The notes beneath the pieces are model-generated. The model saw nothing but the letters and a program-made list of their open reading frames with translations. It ran no database searches and was not told the DNA's origin. A stretch of 64,000 bases of DNA from NCBI RefSeq assembly GCF_014650435.1, contig NZ_BMUY01000009.1, positions 372,001 to 436,000 on the forward strand, read 5' to 3'. The stretch is from Streptomyces tendae (GTDB lineage Bacteria > Actinomycetota > Actinomycetes > Streptomycetales > Streptomycetaceae). Below are positions 1-8,437 of this stretch, one piece after another (the first letter of the stretch is position 1; every line of letters begins with the position of its first letter). A program made the translations under genes and the position numbers.

Positions 1-17
1 TGGAGGCCGCCCGATGA
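1..17 (+). CDS. 3' tail of an upstream gene (partial)
   Basis: The first 17 bases can be read as ...Glu-Ala-Ala-Arg-stop, with the TGA at 15-17 overlapping the ATG at 14 as ATGA. This is the usual start-stop overlap of a translationally coupled operon. CNNM/CBS genes often occur as tandem pairs in Streptomyces, so the upstream gene may be a paralogue, but only four codons are visible. Confidence 0.4.
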
Positions 18-1057
18 GCGTCCTGCAACTCGTCTTCGCCGCGCTGCTCGTGCTCGCCAACGGCTTCTTCGTCGGCGCCGAGTTCGCCCTCGTCTCCGTG
101 CGCCGCAGCCAGATCGAACCGCTCGGCACCGCCCGCGCCCGACAGGTGCTGTACGGCCTGGAACGGTTGCCGCAGATGATGGCCGCCGCCCAGTTCGGCA
201 TCACCGTCTGCTCACTGACCCTCGGCGCCGTCGCCGAACCCACCGTCGCCCACCTGCTGGAGCCGGTCTTCGAGTGGATCCACCTGCCGCACGGCATGAT
301 CCACCCGCTCGGCTACGTCATCGCGCTGGCCGCCGTGGTCTTCTGCCACCTGGTCATCGGCGAGATGGTCCCGAAGAACCTCGCGATGGCCGCCCCCGAG
401 AAGGCCGCGCTGTGGCTCAGCCCCGGCCTGGTCGCCTTCGCCCGTCTGTGCAGGCCGGTCACCGTGGCGCTCGGCGCCTGCGCGCAGGGCATCCTCAGAC
501 TCTTCCACGTCGAGCCGAAGGACGAGGTCGAGGCCGTCTTCACCAGCGAGCAGCTCAACCGCCTGGTGGAGGACGCAGGTCAGGCGGGGCTCCTCGACCC
601 CGAGGAGCAGGAACGCCTGGAGGACGCCCTGGAACTGGGCTCCCGCCCGGTCACGGACGTACTCCTCGCACGCGAGTCCCTGGTGACGGTCAGTCCCTCG
701 GTCACGCCCGGGGAGATCGTCGCCCTCACCGCCCGCACCGGGTACTCACGCTTCCCGATCGCGGCGGACCAGGGCCCCTTCATGGGCTACCTGCACGTCA
801 AGGACGTCCTCGACCTGGAGGAGTCCGACCGGGCCGTCCCCCAGCACCTGTGGCGCCCGATGACCACGCTGCGCCCCGAACTCCCCCTGGACGACGCCCT
901 CACGGTGATGCGCCGCGCGGCGACCCACCTGGCCCAGGTCACGGACGCGTCGGGCCGGATCCTCGGCCTGGTCGCCCTGGAAGACGTCCTGGAACTCCTG
1001 GTCGGCGAGGTCCGCGACCCGGCCCACAGAAACAAAGAGGTAACCCTGGCGACGTAA
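14..1057 (+). CDS. CNNM/CorC-type membrane protein with CBS domains
   Basis: The 347-aa protein has an N-terminal DUF21/CNNM membrane domain (hydrophobic segments at about residues 3-25, 55-80, 95-120 and 130-150, with the family-typical GEMVPKN and small-residue-rich helices). A pair of CBS domains follows at about 205-335. CNNM proteins are linked to divalent cation (Mg/Co) efflux; older annotation calls them hemolysin-like. Start ATG at 14 has a GGAGG ribosome site just upstream and overlaps a preceding stop, so it is the second or later gene of an operon entering from the left. It lacks the C-terminal CorC_HlyC domain of longer relatives, as many second-copy members do. The exact transported ion cannot be inferred. 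Confidence 0.9.
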   Translation: MSVLQLVFAALLVLANGFFVGAEFALVSVRRSQIEPLGTARARQVLYGLERLPQMMAAAQFGITVCSLTLGAVAEPTVAHLLEPVFEWIHLPHGMIHPLGYVIALAAVVFCHLVIGEMVPKNLAMAAPEKAALWLSPGLVAFARLCRPVTVALGACAQGILRLFHVEPKDEVEAVFTSEQLNRLVEDAGQAGLLDPEEQERLEDALELGSRPVTDVLLARESLVTVSPSVTPGEIVALTARTGYSRFPIAADQGPFMGYLHVKDVLDLEESDRAVPQHLWRPMTTLRPELPLDDALTVMRRAATHLAQVTDASGRILGLVALEDVLELLVGEVRDPAHRNKEVTLAT

Positions 1058-1100
1058 CCGCGGGCAGGCAGTCGCGGTGCCCCCCGGCTGCGGGCAGTCG

Positions 1101-1140
1101 TGCCTCCCCCAGTGCCTGAACGGCCTGGGAGGTACCCCCA
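1101..1140. repeat. Imperfect palindromic intergenic element
   Basis: CCTCCC (1103-1108) pairs with GGGAGG (1127-1132) around a GC-rich loop, followed by a run of Cs. It lies between two convergent genes (stops at 1057 and 1214), so it could act as a weak bidirectional terminator. The arrangement resembles dispersed CCTCCCCCA/TGGGAGG palindromes I remember from Streptomyces intergenic regions; that resemblance is from memory only. Confidence 0.35.
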
Positions 1141-1213
1141 GACGGCACGGGTGGGCGCAGCGGCACCCCGCAACGCCGGGCCGCGCACCCCACCCCCGCA
1201 CCGAGGCTCGGCC

Positions 1214-3070
1214 CTACACGGCCGACGGACCCCCCGGCCCCCGCCCCGACAGCACCTCCCCATACGCCTGCATCAGATCCGGCAACCGCAACGTCGCCAG
1301 GTCGTCCCGAGTCAACACCCCCGGATACACGGACAGCCGCAGATCCCGGTACGCACAACTCTTCTCGTACAGCGTCCGCAGAAACCGCCCGTTCCCCAAC
1401 TCGTCGATCCACCCCTGATCCACCACGTGCCCGGCGATCGACCGCAACTCGTCCAGCGCCTCCTCGTCCCACCCGTCCCCGTTCTCCGCCGCGAGCACCT
1501 CACCGATCGAGGTCAGCTCCAACGGCCGGTACGACGGAAAGTCCACCCGCGTCGTGAAACGCGAGGACAGCCCGGGATTGGCGCCCAGCAGCCGGTCCAT
1601 GCCCTCCGGATAGCCGGCCAGGATCACCACCAGGTGGTCCCGGTTGTCCTCGGCCCGCTTCAGCAGCACCTGCAGCGCCTCGTCGCCGTACGCGTCGCCC
1701 TTGCCGTACCCGGAGTTGGACAGCGAGTACGCCTCGTCCACGAAGAGGACACCGCCGAGCGCGGAGTCGATCAGCTCGTTCGCCTTCACGGCGGTCTGGC
1801 CCAGGTACTCGCCGACCAGATCGGCCCGCTGCGCCTCCACCAGGTGGTCGCCGCCGAGCAGTCCGAGGGCGTAGAAGACCCGGCCCAGGATGCGGGCCAC
1901 GGTGGTCTTGCCGGTTCCGGAGGGGCCGGAGAAGACGAAGTGACGTTTGGGCGGCTGCACGGGCAGCCCCTGGCCGGCCCGCAGCCGCGCCATGTTCAGC
2001 TGCGCGGACAACGCCTTGACCTGCCGCTTCACCGGTTCGAGGCCCACCATCCGCTCCAGCTCGGCCAGTGCCTCCTCCAGCAAGGCGGGATCGGTGGGCC
2101 CGCTGGGCAGGGAGGGGTCGGTGCCGCCCGCCTTCTCGCGCACCGACGGACCGCCGAGCGGGGGGAGCGGGGCGCTCAGCGCGGGCTCGGGCGCGGAGAG
2201 CTTGACGTCGCGCTCCTCGGTGCCGAAGAGGGGGTCGAGGCCGTCCAGGCCGTCCGTCCCCGCTGCCGTCTGGGCGAGTCCCGCCAGGTCGACCGAGTCG
2301 TCGTAACCGTCGCCCTCGGCGATCGCGGCCAGCCGGGCCGAGGTGTCCATGAACGCCGGGTCGACCCGGTGCACCGCCCGGTACAGCGGGAGCGCGGCGG
2401 CGCTGCGCCCGGTGCCCTCGTGGGACCGCGCCAGCCAGTAGCGCAGTTCCTTGCGCTGCGGCTGCTCGCTGCGGCACCGCATCAGGGCCGCCGACAGAAG
2501 CGGCTCGGCCTGCCCGTACATCTCCAGGCGGACCCGGGCCATGCCGCTGAACAGGCCGGCCTCGATACCCAGTAAGGGGTCGCCGAGCAGGGGGTCGGTG
2601 TGCCGGACGAGCTGCTCCCAGTCCTTGACGAGGTAGGCGCGGCAGGCGTGCAGGAAGCGGACCTGGGGGTCGGAGTCCACCGGGGGCAGCCCGGCCAGGG
2701 CCCGGTCCAGCTCCGGGACGTGCCGGCCGTCCAGCCAGTGCGAGGCGTGGGCCAGCAGCAGGTCGCGCGGGTTCTCCAGCACCGGCTGCACCCACCAGCC
2801 CAGCCAGTACCAGGAGTTCAGTGTCCGGCGGTGGCGGGCCCGCTGCTCGCCGAAGCGGTCGCGGTTGCGGAACATTCGCAGGAGCGCGTTAGTGGTGTCG
2901 ACGCGCAGCGCGTGCAGTCCCAGCCAGCCGTCGGCCATCGTGGGATCGATCCGCACCGCTGCCCGGAACTCCTCCTCCGCCTGCGGGTAGGCCCCCATGG
3001 TGTAGGCGTCCACGCCGCGCAGCCAGGCGAGTTCGGCCGGGGCCTGTGGGCCCTGCGTGCCGAAGTCCAT
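1214..3070 (-). CDS. TPR-AAA+ ATPase, EccA/CbbX (SpoVK) family
   Basis: The 618-aa protein has a helical TPR-like N-terminal half (about 1-260), a Pro/Ser/Gly-rich linker (about 270-330) and a C-terminal AAA+ module. Walker A is SGPSGTGKTT at about 380-390 and Walker B is VLFVDEAYSLS. This is the architecture of EccA, the cytosolic ATPase of type VII secretion, and of CbbX chaperone ATPases. No ESX/T7SS gene lies nearby, so the client is unknown. ATG 3070 was chosen because GGTGGGGGAC precedes it; GTG 3082 is also possible. One leucine codon in the TPR half is TTA (2573-2575), the only one I noticed in the window, making translation dependent on the developmentally controlled bldA tRNA. It is convergent with the CNNM gene. 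Confidence 0.88.
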   Translation of the reverse strand: MDFGTQGPQAPAELAWLRGVDAYTMGAYPQAEEEFRAAVRIDPTMADGWLGLHALRVDTTNALLRMFRNRDRFGEQRARHRRTLNSWYWLGWWVQPVLENPRDLLLAHASHWLDGRHVPELDRALAGLPPVDSDPQVRFLHACRAYLVKDWEQLVRHTDPLLGDPLLGIEAGLFSGMARVRLEMYGQAEPLLSAALMRCRSEQPQRKELRYWLARSHEGTGRSAAALPLYRAVHRVDPAFMDTSARLAAIAEGDGYDDSVDLAGLAQTAAGTDGLDGLDPLFGTEERDVKLSAPEPALSAPLPPLGGPSVREKAGGTDPSLPSGPTDPALLEEALAELERMVGLEPVKRQVKALSAQLNMARLRAGQGLPVQPPKRHFVFSGPSGTGKTTVARILGRVFYALGLLGGDHLVEAQRADLVGEYLGQTAVKANELIDSALGGVLFVDEAYSLSNSGYGKGDAYGDEALQVLLKRAEDNRDHLVVILAGYPEGMDRLLGANPGLSSRFTTRVDFPSYRPLELTSIGEVLAAENGDGWDEEALDELRSIAGHVVDQGWIDELGNGRFLRTLYEKSCAYRDLRLSVYPGVLTRDDLATLRLPDLMQAYGEVLSGRGPGGPSAV

Positions 3071-3340
3071 CACGTCCCCCACCTACGTGCCCCCGTCGGT
3101 ATGCCGCCGAGCCGTCGCTCGTCGGCCGCCTCGGTCAACGGGTGTACCGCGGACCGGAGTTGCAGGTGCGTGCGGCAATCTCCCGTAGGTCGCACCGAGG
3201 GCATCGTACCTGCGGCGGTCGGTCCTCCGAAGGGTGCGGGAGGGGTCGTTCCGCGAGGTGGGAGCGGGTGGGCCGCGGGACCGGAAGGTGACTGTCGGTG
3301 AGCGTATGGCGCCGCGGAGCAGCCGGGGAACGTGCCCAGG

Positions 3341-3415
3341 GCAGAACGAAGCCCCCGATCACGGGGGAACAACCGGGGGCTTCGCGTCTGTCGGCGGCTT
3401 CGAACTACCGCACAT
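3341..3415 (-). ncRNA. Candidate small C-rich RNA ending in a strong hairpin
   Basis: A promoter-like pair (3420-3449, minus strand) is followed about 35 bases later by an 11-bp perfect stem, CGAAGCCCCCG/CGGGGGCTTCG (3347-3357 with 3374-3384), then TTCTGC. The loop itself carries a CCCCC run. The predicted transcript is about 75 nt with no credible ORF. It lies between the kinase stop (3499) and the AAA start (3070), so it may instead be an attenuated leader of the AAA gene, or the hairpin may simply be the kinase terminator. Confidence 0.4.
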
Positions 3416-3419
3416 TCAG

Positions 3420-3449
3420 AACGTAAGACCTGTACGGCCCCCGGGTCAA
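3420..3449 (-). promoter_or_regulatory. Promoter for the candidate small RNA
   Basis: On the minus strand TTGACC (3449-3444) is followed after 18 bases by TACGTT (3425-3420), a good match to Streptomyces housekeeping promoters (TTGAC, TAnnnT). It lies downstream of the kinase stop codon, so it is not that gene's promoter. Confidence 0.45.
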
Positions 3450-3498
3450 GCGAAGTTGGGGCACGTCGGCGGGTTGCCGGGGCGCGATCTTCACGAGT

Positions 3499-4149
3499 TC
3501 AGCACATTGCGGAGGGTCCGTCACTCTGTGTGAGAAAGTGGGCTCCGGAGGCGGTTCCCGCGGGCCCCGGCAGCACCTCGTACCCCTGTTCGCTCTGTCG
3601 CACCAGAAGGTGCGCGAAGGGGCGCGAGGGGTCCGCGGCGAAGTGCCGGCGCTCGGCCGGGATCCATCCGTCCCAGAACGCCCGCTGCTGTGCTCCGTCG
3701 CGCGCCCGTCCGCGCGCCCACGCCTGCTCCCGGGGCAGGTCCATCCACAGCAGTCCGGCCAGGTGCGGCCGCAGCGCCTCGCGTCCGGCGCCGACACCCT
3801 CGACCAGGACCACGGGAGCGGGCGGCAGCGGACGCGGCGCGCCGAAACGCCGGGACCGCCAGTCGTAGGGGGCGTAGTGGGCGGTGCTCCCGCGCCGCAG
3901 CGGCTCGATCACCTGGTCGAGCAGTCGCGCGGTCCAGTCGAACAGCTCGTCGTGACTGGCGATGTCGTCGAGGTGCAGCACCGGAGCCCCGCCCAACTCC
4001 GCCGCCAGGCGCCCGGCGAAGGTGGACTTCCCGGACCCGGCGTGCCCGTCGACACCGATCAGACGCACGGGACCGCAGGACGGGGGGAGCCGGCGGAGCC
4101 GGACTGCTAGGTCGAGGATGGCGGATCCCGTGGGCAGAGAGGCGGACAT
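3499..4149 (-). CDS. Small P-loop kinase, uridine kinase-like
   Basis: The 216-aa protein has a Walker A at the N-terminus (GVDGHAGSGKST, about residues 32-43) and an LHLDD segment that fits the Walker B/substrate region of uridine/nucleoside-kinase-like P-loop proteins. A late DLPREQAWARGRARD helix fits the lid. It probably phosphorylates a small metabolite; the substrate is not readable. ATG 4149 is preferred over the longer frame reaching 4284, because the conserved fold begins shortly after it and the extension would run through the divergent promoter region. A DasR-like operator lies 20-35 bases upstream (4169-4184). The gene is divergent from the C39-like gene at 4302. Confidence 0.8.
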   Translation of the reverse strand: MSASLPTGSAILDLAVRLRRLPPSCGPVRLIGVDGHAGSGKSTFAGRLAAELGGAPVLHLDDIASHDELFDWTARLLDQVIEPLRRGSTAHYAPYDWRSRRFGAPRPLPPAPVVLVEGVGAGREALRPHLAGLLWMDLPREQAWARGRARDGAQQRAFWDGWIPAERRHFAADPSRPFAHLLVRQSEQGYEVLPGPAGTASGAHFLTQSDGPSAMC

Positions 4150-4168
4150 GTCCACTCGCACTCTAACC

Positions 4169-4184
4169 AGTGGTCGACACCAAT
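4169..4184. promoter_or_regulatory. DasR-like operator (dre) in divergent promoter region
   Basis: AGTGGTCGACACCAAT matches 13 of 16 positions of the dre sequence AGTGGTCTAGACCACT as I recall it for DasR, the GlcNAc-6-P-responsive GntR repressor. It overlaps a second perfect 14-bp palindrome, CACCAATATTGGTG (4178-4191). Both lie between the divergent kinase and C39-like genes and could control either one. Confidence 0.5.
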
Positions 4185-4301
4185 ATTGGTGGCGTGGCGT
4201 GCGTGGAAGTGCTGGCAGGAGCGGGCGGCTCCGTCCATAGTTGGCGCACGACCGTGCAACGACGGACCCGCCCGACCCGGACACCTGGGGGTCTCCCGCC
4301 C

Positions 4302-5669
4302 ATGAGCAGAGTCGAACAGCCGTCCCGCAGAGCCCTCCTGGCCGCCGCCGTCGCCGCGGCCGCCGTGTCGGGCGGCGCGATCCCCGCCGTCGCCCACGCC
4401 GCGCCCGGCGCGGGCACCGGCGGCGGCGCCCGACGGCCGGTGGACTACCACGCCTGGACCACGTACGGCGACTGGCGGCGCGGGAGCGCGCGGGGGGCCC
4501 GCCCCGTCGCGGGCGCCCGCCCCGGCGTCGTGATCGGCACCCCGGCCGGCACCACCGACTACACCGACCCGCACACCGGCACCACCGCCGCCTGGGAGTA
4601 CGCGACCTGGACCTCGCCCGTCCACCGGCTCACCATGCCGGCGACGGAGGTCATCGCCTCCTGGAACGCGCACACGCCGGGCGGCACCTGGATCCAGGTC
4701 GACCTGAAGGGCACCTACTCCGACGGTACGGACACGCCCTGGTACGTGATGGGCCGCTGGACGGCCGGCGACGGCGAGCGGGACATCAGACGGACCTCGG
4801 TCGACGACCAGAGCGACGGCAAGAGCAGTATCTGGACCGACACCTTCTCCGTCGACGACGCCTCCACCGGCCTGCGCCTGGTCTCCTACCGGCTCCGGCT
4901 CACCCTCCACCGCCGTCCGGGCACGCGCGGCACACCCACCGTCTGGCGGCTCGGCGCGATGGGCTCCGACGTCCCCGACCGCTTCACCGTGCCGGCCTCC
5001 ACCCCGGGCCACGCCGGGGAACTGCGCGTCCCGCGCTACTCGCAGGAGATCCACAAGGGCCAGTACCCCGAGTACGACAACGGCGGCGAGGCATGGTGCA
5101 GCCCCACCTCCTCGCAGATGATCATCGAGTACTGGGGCGGGCGCCTCACCGAGGAGCAGCTCGCCTGGGTCGACCCCGCCTACGCCGACCCGCAGGTCTG
5201 CCACGCCGCCCGGTACACGTACGACAACCAGTACGAGGGCTGCGGCAACTGGCCCTTCAACGCCGCCTACGCCGCCACGTTCGAAGGCATCCAGGGCGTG
5301 GTCACGCGCCTGGGCTCCCTCACCGACCTGGAGACGCTGATCGCGGCCGGCATCCCGGCCATAACGTCCCAGTCGTTCCTGGAGGAGGAGCTGACCGGGG
5401 CGGGCTACGGCACCTCGGGCCACCTGATGACCGTGATCGGCTTCACCGCCGACGGCGACGTGATCGCCAACGACCCGGCCTCGGACGACAACGACGCCGT
5501 GCGCCGCGTCTACCGCCGGCGCGAGTGGGAGAACATCTGGCTCAGGACCAAGCGGTACAACGCCAGTGGCAAGGTCGTCTCCGGTACGGGCGGCGTCTGC
5601 TACCTGTACTTCCCGGCTCACCCCAGCCCGCGCCAGCGCAAGGCGCTCGCGGCGGTGGGGGTGCGCTGA
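4302..5669 (+). CDS. Secreted C39-type papain-fold peptidase-like protein
   Basis: The 455-aa protein begins with a Tat-like signal (RRALL followed by an Ala-rich hydrophobic stretch ending near AHAAPG, about residues 9-40). The middle (about 45-240) is a beta-rich, Trp-containing region. The C-terminal domain (about 250-430) is of the peptidase_C39_2 type, with catalytic Cys266 in EAWCSPTSSQM, His374 in GHLMTVIGF and Asn390 in VIANDPAS. The full triad is present, so it is probably an active extracellular cysteine peptidase or amidase of unknown substrate. ATG 4302 was chosen over 4170 because it places the RR signal at the N-terminus. A DasR-like site lies upstream. Confidence 0.85.
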   Translation: MSRVEQPSRRALLAAAVAAAAVSGGAIPAVAHAAPGAGTGGGARRPVDYHAWTTYGDWRRGSARGARPVAGARPGVVIGTPAGTTDYTDPHTGTTAAWEYATWTSPVHRLTMPATEVIASWNAHTPGGTWIQVDLKGTYSDGTDTPWYVMGRWTAGDGERDIRRTSVDDQSDGKSSIWTDTFSVDDASTGLRLVSYRLRLTLHRRPGTRGTPTVWRLGAMGSDVPDRFTVPASTPGHAGELRVPRYSQEIHKGQYPEYDNGGEAWCSPTSSQMIIEYWGGRLTEEQLAWVDPAYADPQVCHAARYTYDNQYEGCGNWPFNAAYAATFEGIQGVVTRLGSLTDLETLIAAGIPAITSQSFLEEELTGAGYGTSGHLMTVIGFTADGDVIANDPASDDNDAVRRVYRRREWENIWLRTKRYNASGKVVSGTGGVCYLYFPAHPSPRQRKALAAVGVR

Positions 5670-5697
5670 GCGGGCCGCGCCGCATCGCTGTGACCAA

Positions 5698-5777
5698 GCT
5701 CTCGGCGGCAAAAGCCGCTCACGGTGGCAAGGTGGACACCGTGAGCGGGGGGACTCAGTGAAGCCGAGACCGAGAGC
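5698..5777 (+). promoter_or_regulatory. Structured RNA region between two genes
   Basis: Three nested elements are visible: a closing stem GCTCTCGG (5698-5705) with CCGAGAGC (5770-5777); a small hairpin GCGGC-AAAA-GCCGC (5705-5718); and a perfect 10-bp hairpin GCTCACGGTG/CACCGTGAGC (5717-5726 with 5737-5746). The small hairpin shares bases with the other two, so they are mutually exclusive alternatives. The region ends 11 bases before the ATG at 5789. It may be a terminator for the C39-like gene, a regulatory leader for the small membrane protein, or both. It does not match a riboswitch class I recognise. Confidence 0.4.
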
Positions 5778-5788
5778 AGCGAGCAGCC

Positions 5789-5929
5789 ATGACCGCACAC
5801 ACCGCAGCCGCCACCCGTGTCCGCACCGGCGGCCCCAAGGACGACGGCCCCAAGATCCTGGAACACGTCATGGGGTGGACCCTCGTCGTGGTGGTCGCGA
5901 TGCTCGTGGTTCAGCTCGGCCTGCTCTGA
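5789..5929 (+). CDS. Small single-span membrane protein (46 aa)
   Basis: The ORF encodes a polar Thr/Ala/Gly/Lys-rich N-terminus and one C-terminal transmembrane helix (about residues 29-46, from WTLVVVV onward) ending almost at the stop. Such tiny tail-anchored-like proteins are common in Streptomyces and usually lack assigned function. It has no strong ribosome site; the purine-rich GAGAGCAGCGAG upstream is partly inside the predicted closing stem of the leader at 5698-5777, which could control its translation. Confidence 0.65.
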   Translation: MTAHTAAATRVRTGGPKDDGPKILEHVMGWTLVVVVAMLVVQLGLL

Positions 5930-6060
5930 CGCGCCCGGCCCGGTCCGGCTGTGCTGTGACCGGCCCGGTCCGCTGTGACGTGACCCGCGTGTGACCTGCC
6001 CCACGAACCGACCTGCCATACTGCGGAGGTCCCCCCGCCCGCAGGAGACCAGGGTCGAAA

Positions 6061-6723
6061 TTGAATATGAGTCAACAAGGTGCCGACGTCCGTCTCCGGG
6101 CGCGCGGCACCGAGCGCTCGCTGGCGCGCCGTGCCGAACTCATCGCCATCGGGCGGAAGTTGTTCGCCGACACCTCGTACGACGCGCTCTCGATGGACGA
6201 CATCGCCCGCCAGGCGCATGTCGCCAAGGGGCTGATCTACTACTACTTCCAGTCCAAGCGGGGCTACTACCTGGCGATCATCCAGGACTCGGTGGCCGAC
6301 CTCGTCACCACCGCGGCACGCGGCACCGAACTGCCGCAGGTGGACCGCGTCCACCGCACCATCGACGGCTACCTGCGCTACGCCGAGCACAACCAGGCCG
6401 CCTACCGCACCATCGTCAGCGGCGGAGTCGGCTTCGACACCGAGGTGCACGCCATCCGGGACGGGGTGCGCGAGGCGATCGTCGTCACCATCGCCGAAGG
6501 GGCGTACGGACGTTCGGACATCGGGCCGCTGGCCCGCATGGGCCTGCTCGCCTGGGTGTGCGGCGTCGAGGGCGCCACCCTGGACTGGATCGGCCGACCG
6601 GAACTGCCCCGCGGCACCATGTGCGAGCTGCTGGTGAAGTCGCTCGGCGGCACGCTGCGCGCCATCGAGGAACTGGACCCCGCCTGTCCGGCCCCTGCCC
6701 CGGCCCGCCGGGACGACGCCTGA
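6061..6723 (+). CDS. TetR/AcrR family transcriptional regulator
   Basis: The 220-aa protein has the TetR helix-turn-helix near residues 35-75 (SMDDIARQAHVAKGLIYYYF, the canonical recognition-helix pattern) and a helical ligand-binding C-terminus. The start is either TTG 6061 or ATG 6067; AGGAG at 6043-6047 fits TTG 6061 somewhat better. The target is unknown; the small membrane protein upstream and the acyl-CoA dehydrogenase 1.7 kb downstream are candidates. Its 3' end shares the strong terminator at 6745-6780 with the convergent chitinase gene. Confidence 0.9.
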   Translation: MNMSQQGADVRLRARGTERSLARRAELIAIGRKLFADTSYDALSMDDIARQAHVAKGLIYYYFQSKRGYYLAIIQDSVADLVTTAARGTELPQVDRVHRTIDGYLRYAEHNQAAYRTIVSGGVGFDTEVHAIRDGVREAIVVTIAEGAYGRSDIGPLARMGLLAWVCGVEGATLDWIGRPELPRGTMCELLVKSLGGTLRAIEELDPACPAPAPARRDDA

Positions 6724-6744
6724 CGGCGCCCGGCGAAGCCTGAC

Positions 6745-6780
6745 GAGGGGGCGGAGACCCGAGCCGGTCTCCGCCCCCTC
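6745..6780. terminator. Bidirectional terminator, TetR gene / chitinase gene
   Basis: A perfect 14-bp stem (GAGGGGGCGGAGAC with GTCTCCGCCCCCTC, loop of 8) lies between the convergent stops at 6723 and 6804. It lacks a U-tract on either strand, which is normal for actinomycete terminators. Confidence 0.8.
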
Positions 6781-6803
6781 GCCCCCCGTGTGCGCCGGTT
6801 GGT

Positions 6804-8069
<1,266 letters not shown>

Positions 8070-8142
8070 CGGGTGTCTCCTCGTGGGGGAAGAGGGAAAC
8101 GCGCGCCGATTGGCATGAACGCGGTGAGGCGTTCGATCCGTC

Positions 8143-8172
8143 ACCGTAGGAGGACTAGACCAGTGTGGTCAA
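8143..8172 (-). promoter_or_regulatory. Chitinase promoter with a DasR-like operator in its spacer
   Basis: On the minus strand TTGACC (8172-8167), an 18-base spacer and TACGGT (8148-8143) form a clear promoter 74 bases upstream of the ATG. The spacer (8149-8164) reads ACTGGTCTAGTCCTCC, a good match to the DasR dre consensus over its left half. A bound repressor would cover the RNA polymerase site. This fits known DasR control of Streptomyces chitinase genes. Confidence 0.65.
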
Positions 8173-8186
8173 TGGTTCGGACCATT
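8171..8186. promoter_or_regulatory. Second DasR-like palindrome upstream of the chitinase
   Basis: AATGGTTCGGACCATT reads on the minus strand as AATGGTCCGAACCATT: 6-bp inverted arms around a 4-bp centre, with the TGGTC...ACCA core of dre. It abuts the -35 element of the chitinase promoter, about one helical turn or so from the first site, so cooperative binding is possible. Confidence 0.45.
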
Positions 8187-8437
8187 CTGGGAGTTCCGAA
8201 GCCGGAATCCCGCCCCTGACGGCCCCGCCGGGGCCATTCTCGGAATTCTTTGAGTAAGCGGTCGTTAACTGGTGACTCCGTCCCCCTGATCGGGCATACT
8301 CACAGCGCACAGCCGCTGGTCAGCCGCTTCCGCGACCCGGGAGTGCGAGCATCGGCCAGGCCGGAAAGACCCGGCGGAGCCGCCTCCACCCAAGGCGTAT
8401 GTCCGCCGATGTGCCCGACAGGGAGGAGAGCGTCGCC

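Noticed and set aside
3385..3425. tRNA-like TTCGAA sequence on the minus strand
   Set aside because: No acceptor stem, anticodon arm or CCA-compatible end could be built around it.
4107..5798. 563-codon minus-strand frame opposite the C39-like gene
   Set aside because: The forward frame has a signal peptide and a full catalytic triad; the reverse translation is Val/Gly/Arg-rich and motif-free.
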